NCBI GenBank assembly: GCA_001771235.1
Contig: METF01000161.1
Coordinates: forward strand, 1-5,748
Reading direction: 5' to 3'
Length of the DNA: 5,748 bases
DNA from: Candidatus Zhuqueibacterota bacterium RBG_16_48_16
Lineage (GTDB): Bacteria > Zhuqueibacterota > Zhuqueibacteria > Residuimicrobiales > Sediminimicrobiaceae
Position 1 is the first letter of the stretch. Each line of letters opens with the position of its first letter. The position numbers were made by a program, and so were the translations under genes. This document shows positions 1 to 5,604 of the stretch, one piece after another. The notes under the pieces were generated by a model. It saw only the letters and a program-made list of their open reading frames with translations, was not told the DNA's origin and did no database searches.

Positions 1-1
1 T

Positions 2-46
2 GCTCAGATACCGGATGTTGGGCCGGAAGAATATGATAAATTGTAA
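2..46 (+). CDS. possible C-terminal end of a plus-strand gene cut by the window edge
   Basis: The frame beginning at base 2 is open to a TAA at 44-46 and reads AQIPDVGPEEYDKL. It is protein-like: a proline/acidic segment and a helical end. No family can be assigned from 14 residues. A second open frame at 3-65 gives a basic, Asn/Lys-rich peptide that looks less like a real C-terminus. The stop lies 12 bases from the end of the minus-strand antitoxin remnant (58-216), so the two would converge. I infer a real gene end but cannot prove it. Confidence 0.35.
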   Translation, partial: AQIPDVGPEEYDKL

Positions 47-57
47 TAGAAAAAAAG

Positions 58-216
58 TCAGCGCGTAGATTGTGTAAGCGCCTTTAATACAATATCAAGT
101 GCAATAGACGCCACTTTTAGCAGCGATTTTGCGGCACCACTGGGTTTGCGACGCCCCTGTTCCTACTCTTGCAGGGTTCTGACGGACACGCCAAGCATAG
201 CAGCAAATATATTTTT
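58..216 (-). pseudogene. C-terminal remnant of an XRE-family (HigA-like) antitoxin
   Basis: Read on the minus strand from 216, the frame gives KNIFAAMLGVSVRTLQE, then a TAG (165-163), then EQGRRKPSGAAKSLLKVA and a short tail ending at TGA 60-58. FAAMLGVSVRTLQ-W-EQGRRKPSGAA is the helix-turn-helix recognition region of the XRE antitoxins partnered with RelE/HigB-like toxins. In that family the position occupied by TAG is normally Trp (TGG), so one substitution explains the stop. The C-terminal helix and natural end look preserved. The N-terminal half is missing: two TGA codons (222-217) close the frame, and the sequence upstream belongs to the toxin in another frame. In an intact module this protein would neutralise the toxin and repress the operon; here it cannot be made as a whole protein. 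The family assignment rests on motif recall. Confidence 0.72.
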
Positions 217-386
217 TCATCAACTTGATAGTAATATATGATTCGAATACTACCACTTTTTCCTTTACCAGGTATTCCGAATCTCTGTTTCCTTGCGCCT
301 CCTGTTCCTTTAATAAGCTTTCCTTTTGTTGGCGTCTCAACAAGCTCTCATTGGAGAGCACGATATTCACTCGTTTCGCCCGCCAT
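201..386 (-). pseudogene. remnant of a RelE/HigB-like mRNA interferase toxin
   Basis: On the minus strand the frame reads TSEYRALQ (374-351), TGA (350-348), then ELVETPTKGKLIKGTGGARK (347-288), followed by QRFGIPGKGKSGSIRIIYYY and QVDEKIYLLL, ending near 198. The series EYRALQ-W-x-L-x-E-x-P-x-x-G, I-x-GTGG-x-RK-x-R, GKGKSG-x-x-R-x-IYYY and IYLL is the core of the RelE/ParE superfamily toxins of the COG4737 (HigB-like) type, which cleave mRNA at the ribosome. The TGA sits where the family commonly has Trp. The usual C-terminal part beginning YAKNE is absent; the sequence passes directly into the antitoxin recognition helix in another frame. Toxin-then-antitoxin order fits higBA-type operons. 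An ATG at 458-456 opens the same frame (MILELYETLV) but meets TGA at 428-426, so the N-terminus is also damaged. This relic underlies the leader of the divergent plus-strand gene at 479. Confidence 0.75.
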
Positions 387-465
387 TTTCTTCTCACCAA
401 TAAAAAACCAACCACCGATGAACATTCAAACCAAAGTTTCGTACAATTCAAGAATCATTTTAGCG

Positions 466-471
466 AAAGGA
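466..471 (+). promoter_or_regulatory. ribosome binding site that sets the GTG start at 479
   Basis: AAAGGA lies seven bases before GTG 479. The first in-frame ATG (551) would remove the hydrophobic signal segment, so the site supports the GTG start. Confidence 0.6.
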
Positions 472-478
472 ACCTGAC

Positions 479-2926
479 GTGTCTCGAACCTGCCTGGTTG
501 TGGCGATTCTCACCTGTTTGTTCTCAACGTCAACAGTGTTTCCCGAAAAGATGATCCACGGCACGATTCAAAATGCCGATACGAATGAGCCATTGCCTTA
601 TGCTAATATCCAGGTCAAGGGAACCTATTACGGTACCATTTCCAATGCCGACGGACAATATAGTCTGAACATCAGAGAGGTGCCGGCGACCGTTTTGGTG
701 CGTTACATTGGCTTTCATTCCAAGGAAATTGTCATTACCGGGGATTCTCCCGAACAGCAGGACGTGGTGCTGCAGCCGACCGTTTTGGAAATGCCGGCGG
801 TCATTGTGCGCGCTGAGGACCCGGGCGTTACCATTATGCGGGAGGTCATTCGGCGAAAACAGATCTGGCGGAAGCAATTACGGACCTACCAGGCCCAGGC
901 CTACACTCGTCTGAGGCTAGAGAATGACACCAGCATAGTCTTTATCTCGGAAAGCACATCCGAGTTGTTTTGGGATGTGGATCAGGGGCAGCGGGAAGTG
1001 ATCAAGTCAAAGCGGGAGACGGCCAACATAAGGTCGCAACACATCCTCGCAAATGCCAGTTACCTGCCCAATTTTTACGATGATGATGTTGAAATCCAGG
1101 GTACGCGGGTCATCGGCCCAACTCATCCGAATGCCTTGCAGCATTACACCTTTAAATTGGTCGGGCAGCGATCCCGCGACAATAAAATCGTTTTTGACAT
1201 CTCCGTCGCGCCCAAAAGCAAGCTACAACCCACATTTGTCGGCCAGCTTTCGGTGCTGGACGAAGAATACGCCATGATCGAATGTGACTTAAAGCCCAGT
1301 GATGCGGTCATTATGCCTTTCCCGATCAAAGAGTGGAATGTCTTTCACGAACAGCAATTCAGCGATTTTGCCCAGGCTGTGTGGCTGCCACTGGATGTTC
1401 GTATTGGCGGCGATATTTTAATCAGTCTACCGGGCATCCATTTCCCCAGGATCACATACAACCAGGTTTCGAGGATCAGCGATTACGATGTGAATGCGGT
1501 TTTACCCGATTCGCTTTACAAGGATAAAAAGATCGTGACCATCGATTCCATTTCAATCCGGAGTGACTCGCTGTTGATCTCTAGGGCGGACATGATCCCG
1601 CTCACGGCGCAGGAAAATTCTGCCTACAAGACGATCGACAGCACCATGACACTGGAAAAGGCCTTTCAACCAAAAGGATTCATTGCCTGGTTGGTGAGGT
1701 TGCGGGTTGGTACGGATAATGATGAAGCAAAAGCCGCACAGGAAGAGCCGCAGCAGAAATCGCCAAAAGCAGAAGGGAGTGACGGTCAAAACGAGCCAAA
1801 GAAAAAACGAGTGAATTTATTCCGGGGATTTAAGCCACAATTTGTTTATAACCGCGTCGATGAGTACCACCTGGGCGTAAAATACCGCAGGAGCCTGGCA
1901 AAAGGACTCGCTCTGAATTTATCCGGTGCCTACAAAACCGGATCGAAACGCTGGGCCTACGGTGGAGGATTGACCTGTCTTTGGGGCAAAGGAAGGGCGA
2001 CTACGGCTTTGTCATTGCAATATCAAAGCAATACCGAAACTTGCTACCATTCGGACAATTACCCGATTTTCTACAACACAGCAGTAAACCTGTTCGGACT
2101 TGAAGACTATTTCGATTACTATTGGAACGAAAGAGTCACCGTCAAGATCAGCAAAGCTGTCCCGCAAATTCGCTCACATCTTACACTTGGTTTTGCTGAT
2201 GAGATTCACTCATCGCTTGGAAAAAATACCGATGGGGATATTCTCGGCCGGAAGCTGATTCAAAGATCAAATCCACCCATCGAAGAAGGCCGGCTGCGCT
2301 CGGTCTCATTGCAGGTGGAGCTAGGCGAAGAGTGGGCGCCGTGGGGCATCGTCGGACAACGAGGCGCAAAATTAACCATCGAGCACAGCTCGCCCGAACT
2401 TCTTTCCAGCGATTTTTCCTTTACGTCAGTGAACGCAGCGATCTATTGGCGGCAGGTCACTTATTTAAAGCGGCGGCTGCTCCCCAATGTGCTTGATCTA
2501 CGCCTGGTCGCCGGAACATCCAGCGGCCAACTGCCTCTTCAGCGTTATGGGATTTTGGATGTCCATTCCGGTGCGTTCAGTCCGTTTGGCGTTTTTCGAA
2601 CACTCGGTGTTTACCCCTACGAAGGTGAAAAACACGCTGCCCTGTTCTGGGAGCACAATTTTCGTACGGTTCCTTTTGAGTTGTTGGGAATTCGTTATTT
2701 GGTAAAAAACAGCGTCGGCCTCATTCTGCATGGCGCATCGGGCAGAACCTGGATTGCAGAGTCAAGACTGAAAAACCTGCCCTTTCGGCTTCACCATTTG
2801 GATAGCTTTCATTATGAGATTGGCCTGTCCGTGAATGGGTTGTTTGGCTTTAGCCGGATCGATTTTACCAAAGCGATAGATAACCGGGGATGGTTTGTCG
2901 GTTTTGGGATTGCCAGGATTTTTTAG
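479..2926 (+). CDS. outer-membrane protein: carboxypeptidase-like regulatory domain plus DUF5686-type beta-barrel
   Basis: This 815-residue protein begins at GTG 479. Residues 4-20 are hydrophobic and form a likely signal peptide, with cleavage in or just after STSTVFPEK. Residues about 26-110 are a carboxypeptidase D regulatory-like (transthyretin-like) domain: G-x-I-x-N-A-x-T-x-EPLPYANIQVKG, then GTISNADGQYSL and a VRYIGF strand. From about 112 the segment EDPGVTIMREVIRRK is typical of the start of DUF5686. Residues about 412-446 are a Glu/Gln/Lys-rich low-complexity linker. After VYNRVDEYHLGVKYRR (about 455) the sequence alternates aromatic and polar residues like a BamA/Omp85-type barrel and ends in GWFVGFGIARIF, with the terminal Phe expected of an outer-membrane beta-signal. 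Length fits the family. The function is not established; a role in envelope transport or surface structure is inferred. It appears monocistronic: only relics flank it. It ends with TAG, and I found no convincing terminator. Confidence 0.88.
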   Translation: MSRTCLVVAILTCLFSTSTVFPEKMIHGTIQNADTNEPLPYANIQVKGTYYGTISNADGQYSLNIREVPATVLVRYIGFHSKEIVITGDSPEQQDVVLQPTVLEMPAVIVRAEDPGVTIMREVIRRKQIWRKQLRTYQAQAYTRLRLENDTSIVFISESTSELFWDVDQGQREVIKSKRETANIRSQHILANASYLPNFYDDDVEIQGTRVIGPTHPNALQHYTFKLVGQRSRDNKIVFDISVAPKSKLQPTFVGQLSVLDEEYAMIECDLKPSDAVIMPFPIKEWNVFHEQQFSDFAQAVWLPLDVRIGGDILISLPGIHFPRITYNQVSRISDYDVNAVLPDSLYKDKKIVTIDSISIRSDSLLISRADMIPLTAQENSAYKTIDSTMTLEKAFQPKGFIAWLVRLRVGTDNDEAKAAQEEPQQKSPKAEGSDGQNEPKKKRVNLFRGFKPQFVYNRVDEYHLGVKYRRSLAKGLALNLSGAYKTGSKRWAYGGGLTCLWGKGRATTALSLQYQSNTETCYHSDNYPIFYNTAVNLFGLEDYFDYYWNERVTVKISKAVPQIRSHLTLGFADEIHSSLGKNTDGDILGRKLIQRSNPPIEEGRLRSVSLQVELGEEWAPWGIVGQRGAKLTIEHSSPELLSSDFSFTSVNAAIYWRQVTYLKRRLLPNVLDLRLVAGTSSGQLPLQRYGILDVHSGAFSPFGVFRTLGVYPYEGEKHAALFWEHNFRTVPFELLGIRYLVKNSVGLILHGASGRTWIAESRLKNLPFRLHHLDSFHYEIGLSVNGLFGFSRIDFTKAIDNRGWFVGFGIARIF

Positions 2927-3087
2927 CCCGGACATTTTTATAACTGGTTTTCGGAAGCACGTGCTTTCTTATCGACTCGTGGACAATTAAAAAAGCAATG
3001 GTTTCCATTTTAAAAGTTTAGGTATCAGCAAAACTCAGAGTGAAAATATTCCTGCTCGGCACCCTCTTTTTCCACTTTTCATCGGCG
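2927..3087. other. intergenic stretch without a recognised gene
   Basis: I see no gene in this AT-rich segment. It contains a perfect 12-base palindrome, AAGCACGTGCTT, at 2955-2966. Only a mixed TTCTTA follows it, so it is not a convincing intrinsic terminator, although it lies 30 bases past the stop of the outer-membrane gene. Confidence 0.4.
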
Positions 3088-3168
3088 TCATCGATGGATC
3101 GCCCCGACCCAATCCGGTAGGTGTCGCAGATCGATGTCCCACAGCAGCGGCAGCAGCCATAAAATCAG
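3088..3168 (-). pseudogene. C-terminal fragment of an SLC13/DASS-like transporter
   Basis: On the minus strand the frame reads LILWLLPLLWDIDLRHLPDW, then VGAIHR and TGA at 3090-3088. It matches the end of the transporter at the right edge of the window (LILWLLPLLWGIDLQHLPEW, IEPLKK, TGA) nearly residue for residue, and the DNA also aligns without gaps over about 60 bases. The rest of the gene is gone: beyond 3168 the frame continues as GGIESHE, unlike the membrane helix expected there. The match ends at the beginning of the last membrane segment, so this cannot be a working protein. It lies in the same orientation as the better-preserved copy, as expected from a tandem duplicate or a lost paralogue. 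The alternative of convergent hydrophobic sequence is made unlikely by the shared IDL-x-HLP-x-W end. Confidence 0.75.
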
Positions 3169-3262
3169 TTCGTGGGATTCTATCCCGCCGTTTTAATTGT
3201 GACGTAGCTTTTTCATTTGTGCACAAGAAAATCATCTTGGAGAGAATTCACCTCATCCCTGA

Positions 3263-3561
3263 CCATCCCGGGTTCTGGTTTCTGGAGGAACGCTCTTTTT
3301 TTGCTGTCGTAACTTTTGATCGGCGTCCAATCCTGGCCTCGGAATTATCACGCCAGACACAAAGACGTGCATGAAAAACAGCTCAGGAAAAGCATCCTTT
3401 TAAACGCGATGCGATCTGCCTGCTGCCCGAACATGTTCATTGCACACGAACTTGATGATGCAAATTATTCCCTTTGATGGGCAGCTATAAAAGCACTCTT
3501 TAGACTATTGTTTAGCTGCCATCGAGAAAGCAGAAACACCAGAGCAGAACTGCGGATTTGA
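3263..3561 (+). pseudogene. decayed REP-associated (RayT-type, Y1/HUH) transposase
   Basis: Four pieces in order match the RayT/TnpA-REP family. PSRVLVSGGTLFF (3263-3301) corresponds to the N-terminal pattern YRR-x-x-x-PGG-x-x-FFTVVT. AVVTFDRRPILASELSRQTQ starts at 3303, one base out of phase, so the 7-T run at 3296-3302 holds a frameshift. KTAQEKHPFKRDAICLLPEH then leads to VHC at about 3443; EHVHC is the HUH metal-binding motif. After another frameshift near 3444-3454, DDANYSL (3454-3474) and WAAIKALF (3478-3501) match the conserved region normally read as D-x-D-x-S-x-RW-x-x-IK-x-x-F. TGA codons occur at 3372, 3475 and 3559; the second sits at a usual Arg and the third at a likely Trp. The segment after RIW, which carries the catalytic tyrosine in intact members, was not found. 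Intact enzymes process single-stranded REP hairpins; this one is dead. Confidence 0.75.
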
Positions 3562-3654
3562 AAAACAACAGTTGCATGATTTATGAATTGTTCTATCTTC
3601 TGCTTACAGTTGATCACTGTCACTGACAATATGGAATGCTCTACATGTCGAATC

Positions 3655-3659
3655 AGGAG
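3655..3659 (+). promoter_or_regulatory. ribosome binding site that sets the ATG start at 3667
   Basis: AGGAG lies seven bases before ATG 3667. The same frame is open back to an ATG at 3583, but that codon has no Shine-Dalgarno sequence and the extra 28 residues (Cys-rich, no family pattern) overlap the leader, so 3667 is chosen. Confidence 0.65.
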
Positions 3660-3666
3660 TACAATT

Positions 3667-4017
3667 ATGGTTCAGATGACAATGCAAGTGCCTGAAGAAT
3701 TGGCGAAAAGGATTCAACCAATTCGTTTTTGGCTCCCGACAATCCTTGAATTAAGTCTTGTCGGATTCAAGTCACTAGCTACCGAGACGGCTACTGAACT
3801 CATTCAGTTTCTGTCAACGGATCCGTCTACTCAAAAAGTCCTTGATTATCATGTATCTGAACGAGCACAGGCAAGGCTGCGACGATTGTTGACCTTGAAT
3901 AACGCCGGGTTGCTAAGCGAAGCTGAGAAAGTTGAGCTCGACGAACTGCAGCGAATCGAACATATTATGATTATGCTTAAAGCTCAGCTTGCAAAAAAAA
4001 TGCAGCAGGAAGAGTAA
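3667..4017 (+). CDS. small helical protein paired with an HNH endonuclease (antitoxin-like partner)
   Basis: The protein has 116 residues from ATG 3667, with AGGAG seven bases upstream. It starts with MVQMTMQVPEELAKRIQPI, a short strand followed by a helix. A mostly helical middle contains ATELIQFLSTDPSTQKVLDY, and a C-terminal segment reads GLLSEAEKVELDELQRIEH followed by IMIMLKAQLAKKM. I see no signal peptide or enzyme motif. From memory, similar small proteins with a C-terminal L-x-x-EE-x-x-ELDE-x-x-x-x-EH-x-x-x-x-x-KA pattern occur directly upstream of HNH endonuclease genes in cyanobacteria and other bacteria. The stop overlaps the next start (TAATG at 4015-4019), which implies translational coupling and a shared job. 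An antitoxin or immunity role against the nuclease is inferred, not shown. A regulatory or targeting subunit is the main alternative. Confidence 0.7.
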   Translation: MVQMTMQVPEELAKRIQPIRFWLPTILELSLVGFKSLATETATELIQFLSTDPSTQKVLDYHVSERAQARLRRLLTLNNAGLLSEAEKVELDELQRIEHIMIMLKAQLAKKMQQEE

Positions 4018-4439
4018 TGCCGTCAGATATACCGGATAGTCTGCGCCGTCTCGTTATAGACCGTGCTGGTAATCGCTGTGAGTATTGTCTGCTACCTCAA
4101 TCGGTGGCGTTCCATGACCATGAACCTGATCACATCGTACCGAAACAGCATGGGGGAATAACCGAAGAGAGCAATCTTGCGCTAGCCTGTATGCGGTGTA
4201 ACCGCTACAAAGGGCCGAATGTTGGCTCGTATGATCCGTCAACAGGCAAACTGGTTCCATTCTTCAATCCACGTATTCATGATTGGTCAGATCACTTTAA
4301 ATTAAAGGGTGCAATCATTCAACCAATCACGGCAGAAGCACGAGTGACAATAAGAATATTGCGCCTGAACGAGCAAGATCGCGTGGCAGAACGTCGTAGC
4401 TTAATCGATGCCGGCTTATATGGCCAGCTTCTTTCATAA
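4017..4439 (+). CDS. HNH endonuclease
   Basis: This 140-residue protein starts at ATG 4017, sharing the A of the preceding TAA. Cys21 and Cys24 (CEYC) with Cys58 and Cys61 (CMRC) form the structural zinc site seen in many HNH enzymes. The catalytic stretch is EPDHIVPKQHGG (residues 36-47, Asp38-His39), followed by Asn53 in EESNLALAC and Asn62 in CNRYKG. The C-terminal part, FFNPRIHDWSDHFKL (84-98), then ITAEARVTIRILRLN and a final helix, resembles the short HNH proteins that travel with a small upstream gene. It should be a metal-dependent DNA nuclease. All key residues are present and the frame is intact, unlike most neighbours. The target is unknown: toxin, defence nuclease or homing-type activity are possible, with toxin or defence preferred because of the coupled partner gene. 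Confidence 0.88.
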   Translation: MPSDIPDSLRRLVIDRAGNRCEYCLLPQSVAFHDHEPDHIVPKQHGGITEESNLALACMRCNRYKGPNVGSYDPSTGKLVPFFNPRIHDWSDHFKLKGAIIQPITAEARVTIRILRLNEQDRVAERRSLIDAGLYGQLLS

Positions 4440-4440
4440 T

Positions 4441-4731
4441 CCGGTCCAGTCTGCAGGGTGGTTTCTTGAGCAGATTCCGCTCGAGCAATTGGCTCAATAA
4501 AACTTCGATGAAAATCTCCATTTCCAGCCCGACGACATTCTCGTAGATTTCACGCTATGTTTCAAAATAGGATTTTTATTCTTTTTCAAACCCGTGAAAA
4601 ACGCGACGAATGATTTTGAAAATCCGACGAAAACGGCCATGAGGTCGCTCCTGGTGGTTCAGAAGCGTTTCAGTCTTTTCGTCTTTATCGAGATGCAATA
4701 TTTGCTTTAGGAAAAAGCATCTATTGTCGGC
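4441..4731 (-). other. unrecognised minus-strand frame with two stops, possibly a decayed gene
   Basis: One minus-strand frame reads from 4731 through FLKQILHLDKDEKTETLLNH and RPHGRFRRIFKIIRRVFHGF, then TAA (4578-4576), seven codons later TAG (4557-4555), then REIYENVVGLEMEIFIEVLL and SQLLERN. Residue composition looks protein-like across all three parts, which suggests a gene with nonsense mutations downstream of the small ORF ending at 4721. An ATG at 4720-4718, directly after that ORF's TAG, opens a different frame (MLFPKANIASR) that stops after 11 codons, so a frameshift in the T-run after it is possible. I do not recognise the family, and this may be chance. Confidence 0.2.
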
Positions 4732-4888
4732 TCACGAAAATACTCCGGGCGATCATTTGGACCATCCATTCGTCGGCTTCCTTGAACGTCTTAAACCGAT
4801 AAACACCGCGAGGGCACAATCCCCTGCCACCACGAAGTTGCTTCATCGCGTTTAACAAAATATTGGCATTCTCCGGAGTCGGGGACAT
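4721..4888 (-). CDS. small hypothetical protein, 55 residues
   Basis: The frame from ATG 4888-4886 to TAG 4723-4721 starts MSPTPENANILLNAMKQLRG and contains CPRGVYRFKTFKEADEWMVQ. A helix, a PRGVYRF strand and a helix with EADEWM look like a real conserved small protein. From memory, similar 55-75 residue ORFs (ending in YRFKTFEEADEWM) sit just upstream of nucleotidyltransferase-like or toxin-antitoxin genes in diverse bacteria; that association is a recollection, not visible here. No clear Shine-Dalgarno sequence precedes the ATG, and the same frame stays open upstream to TGA near 4943 without a better start, so the N-terminus is uncertain. The partner gene expected downstream appears broken (4441-4731). 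It may be an orphan or the head of a dead operon. Confidence 0.5.
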   Translation of the reverse strand: MSPTPENANILLNAMKQLRGGRGLCPRGVYRFKTFKEADEWMVQMIARSIFVSRQ

Positions 4889-5046
4889 TTTCCCGGAGCG
4901 TTTGCCAACGATTTTAATTTGCGTTTTTGTTCCCCTCTTTGATCATGCATGGAGAGTGCGCATCCAGTTCATGTTTGTGTTACGCCATTTGGGGGAATTG
5001 CTCTATCATAAGGACTTGTCTTTTCACCCCCGCTTTAAATTTACCA
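4889..5046. other. intergenic stretch without a recognised gene
   Basis: Between the small ORF and the membrane-protein stop I see no recognisable product. A plus-strand frame is open across 4863-5066 but has no ribosome site or family pattern and is antisense to the start of the small ORF. GGGGGT near 5030 and ATTCCCCC near 4992 (minus-strand reading) could pair only across a wide loop. Confidence 0.3.
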
Positions 5047-5421
5047 TTACTTTTTTTGTGGAATAAGAAAATATCCAAAACATACCGTGAAGAATAAATA
5101 AACAAAAACAATTCCCCACCCCAGCACATTCAACCCGCCTGAAAGCTGGATTGCCAGAGTAGCAATAAGCGCGATGGCATCATAGATGAACAAATCCCAA
5201 ATAATCGCACGTCGAGCAACAGAATCTTCAGCGTTTCTAGCTAACCACGTAAGGAAGAGATTTCCAATAAGAGTAGCGCCATATTCTCTTGCTGTCAGTG
5301 AGGTGCCCGGACCAAATGATGTACCTAGAAGATTCAGTAATTGACCAGGAAAAAATAATAGAAAAGGGCCAAAACCTAAACAGACAAAGGCTTTGATGAT
5401 GAAAAGACTTTTGATTTTCAC
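5047..5421 (-). CDS. small four-helix integral membrane protein, function unknown
   Basis: The protein has 124 residues starting at GTG 5421-5419, with AAGGAG seven bases upstream. Four hydrophobic segments are visible: about 5-29 (LFIIKAFVCLGFGPFLLFFP), 47-60 (YGATLIGNLFLTWL), 75-92 (LFIYDAIALIATLAIQL) and 98-118 (VLGWGIVFVYLFFTVCFGYF). Between helices 1 and 2 it has the pattern PGQLLNLLGTSFGPGTSLTAREYGATLIG, and WLARNAEDSVARRAI follows helix 2. Many hypothetical proteins of about 125 residues share this outline (P-G near the end of helix 1, A-R-x-x-GA-x-L-x-G, then W-x-ARN); no function is known to me. It ends in PQKK. It lies 183 bases downstream of the transporter gene on the same strand, with a candidate operator in between, so it probably has its own promoter. 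Confidence 0.75.
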   Translation of the reverse strand: MKIKSLFIIKAFVCLGFGPFLLFFPGQLLNLLGTSFGPGTSLTAREYGATLIGNLFLTWLARNAEDSVARRAIIWDLFIYDAIALIATLAIQLSGGLNVLGWGIVFVYLFFTVCFGYFLIPQKK

Positions 5422-5428
5422 GGCATTT

Positions 5429-5434
5429 CTCCTT
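5429..5434 (-). promoter_or_regulatory. ribosome binding site that favours the GTG start at 5421
   Basis: AAGGAG on the minus strand lies seven bases from GTG 5421-5419. An ATG at 5426-5424 lies only two bases from it and reads ATG CCG TGA, a two-codon frame that overlaps the GTG. The GTG is therefore chosen. Confidence 0.65.
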
Positions 5435-5440
5435 CTGTTA

Positions 5441-5488
5441 AAAACGATTTTAGGTATAATCGTGTTATCCTGTCCGTCTTAAGCAGCC
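5441..5488 (-). promoter_or_regulatory. possible promoter of the small membrane protein gene
   Basis: On the minus strand TTAAGA (about 5478-5483) and TATACC (about 5454-5459) are 18 bases apart, about 20-30 bases before the ribosome site. This is a weak sigma70-like match, and the host's promoter consensus is unknown. Confidence 0.25.
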
Positions 5489-5502
5489 TGTAATCGATTA
5501 CA
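5489..5502. promoter_or_regulatory. 14-base perfect palindrome, candidate LacI-family operator
   Basis: TGTAATCGATTACA is perfectly self-complementary with a central CG. LacI/GalR-family operators are typically even palindromes centred on CG, such as TGTAA-x-CG-x-TTACA. It lies just upstream of the possible promoter of the small membrane protein (start 5421) and about 100 bases past the transporter stop. No regulator gene is in the window, so the assignment is inference from symmetry and base pattern. Confidence 0.4.
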
Positions 5503-5604
5503 AATTTTCCTCTCCAAGGGCAAAGGTTTCGCAAAGCTGTCCCACCTGAACAGTCACAAAATATTTAATAATCCTGCCGCTCAAAAGCAACTTTAATTTA
5601 CCCA

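Noticed and set aside
225..554. Plus-strand frames at 225-554 and 238-477, and the full minus-strand frame at 95-451, as genes.
   Set aside because: They have no family pattern or suitable ribosome site and overlap the toxin-antitoxin relic in other frames and the signal-peptide start of the outer-membrane gene.
2955..2966. Palindrome AAGCACGTGCTT as a terminator of the outer-membrane gene.
   Set aside because: The stem is short, leaves no loop when fully paired, and no T-run follows.
3040..3120. Short plus-strand frame starting at GTG 3040 with a signal-peptide-like beginning (KIFLLGTLFFHFSSA).
   Set aside because: It is only 26 codons, has no clear ribosome site, and its second half is antisense to the transporter fragment.
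3245..3375. Resemblance of the frame at 3245-3371 (HLIPDHPGFWFLEERSFFA) to a metallo-beta-lactamase-type motif.
   Set aside because: The neighbouring frame gives the RayT N-terminus (SGGTLFF) joined to AVVTFDRRPIL by a one-base shift, which explains the region far better.
58..3561. In-frame TGA codons at likely Trp positions suggest UGA recoded as Trp.
   Set aside because: Only the relics show this, alongside frameshifts and a TAG. Intact genes use TGG for Trp, and the transporter gene ends in TGA.
3583..3666. N-terminal extension of the HNH partner from ATG 3583.
   Set aside because: No ribosome site lies before 3583, and the extension is not protein-like; AGGAG at 3655-3659 is ideally placed for 3667.
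4863..5066. Plus-strand frame at 4863-5066 as a gene.
   Set aside because: It overlaps the minus-strand small ORF and the end of the membrane-protein gene, and has no ribosome site or recognisable motif.
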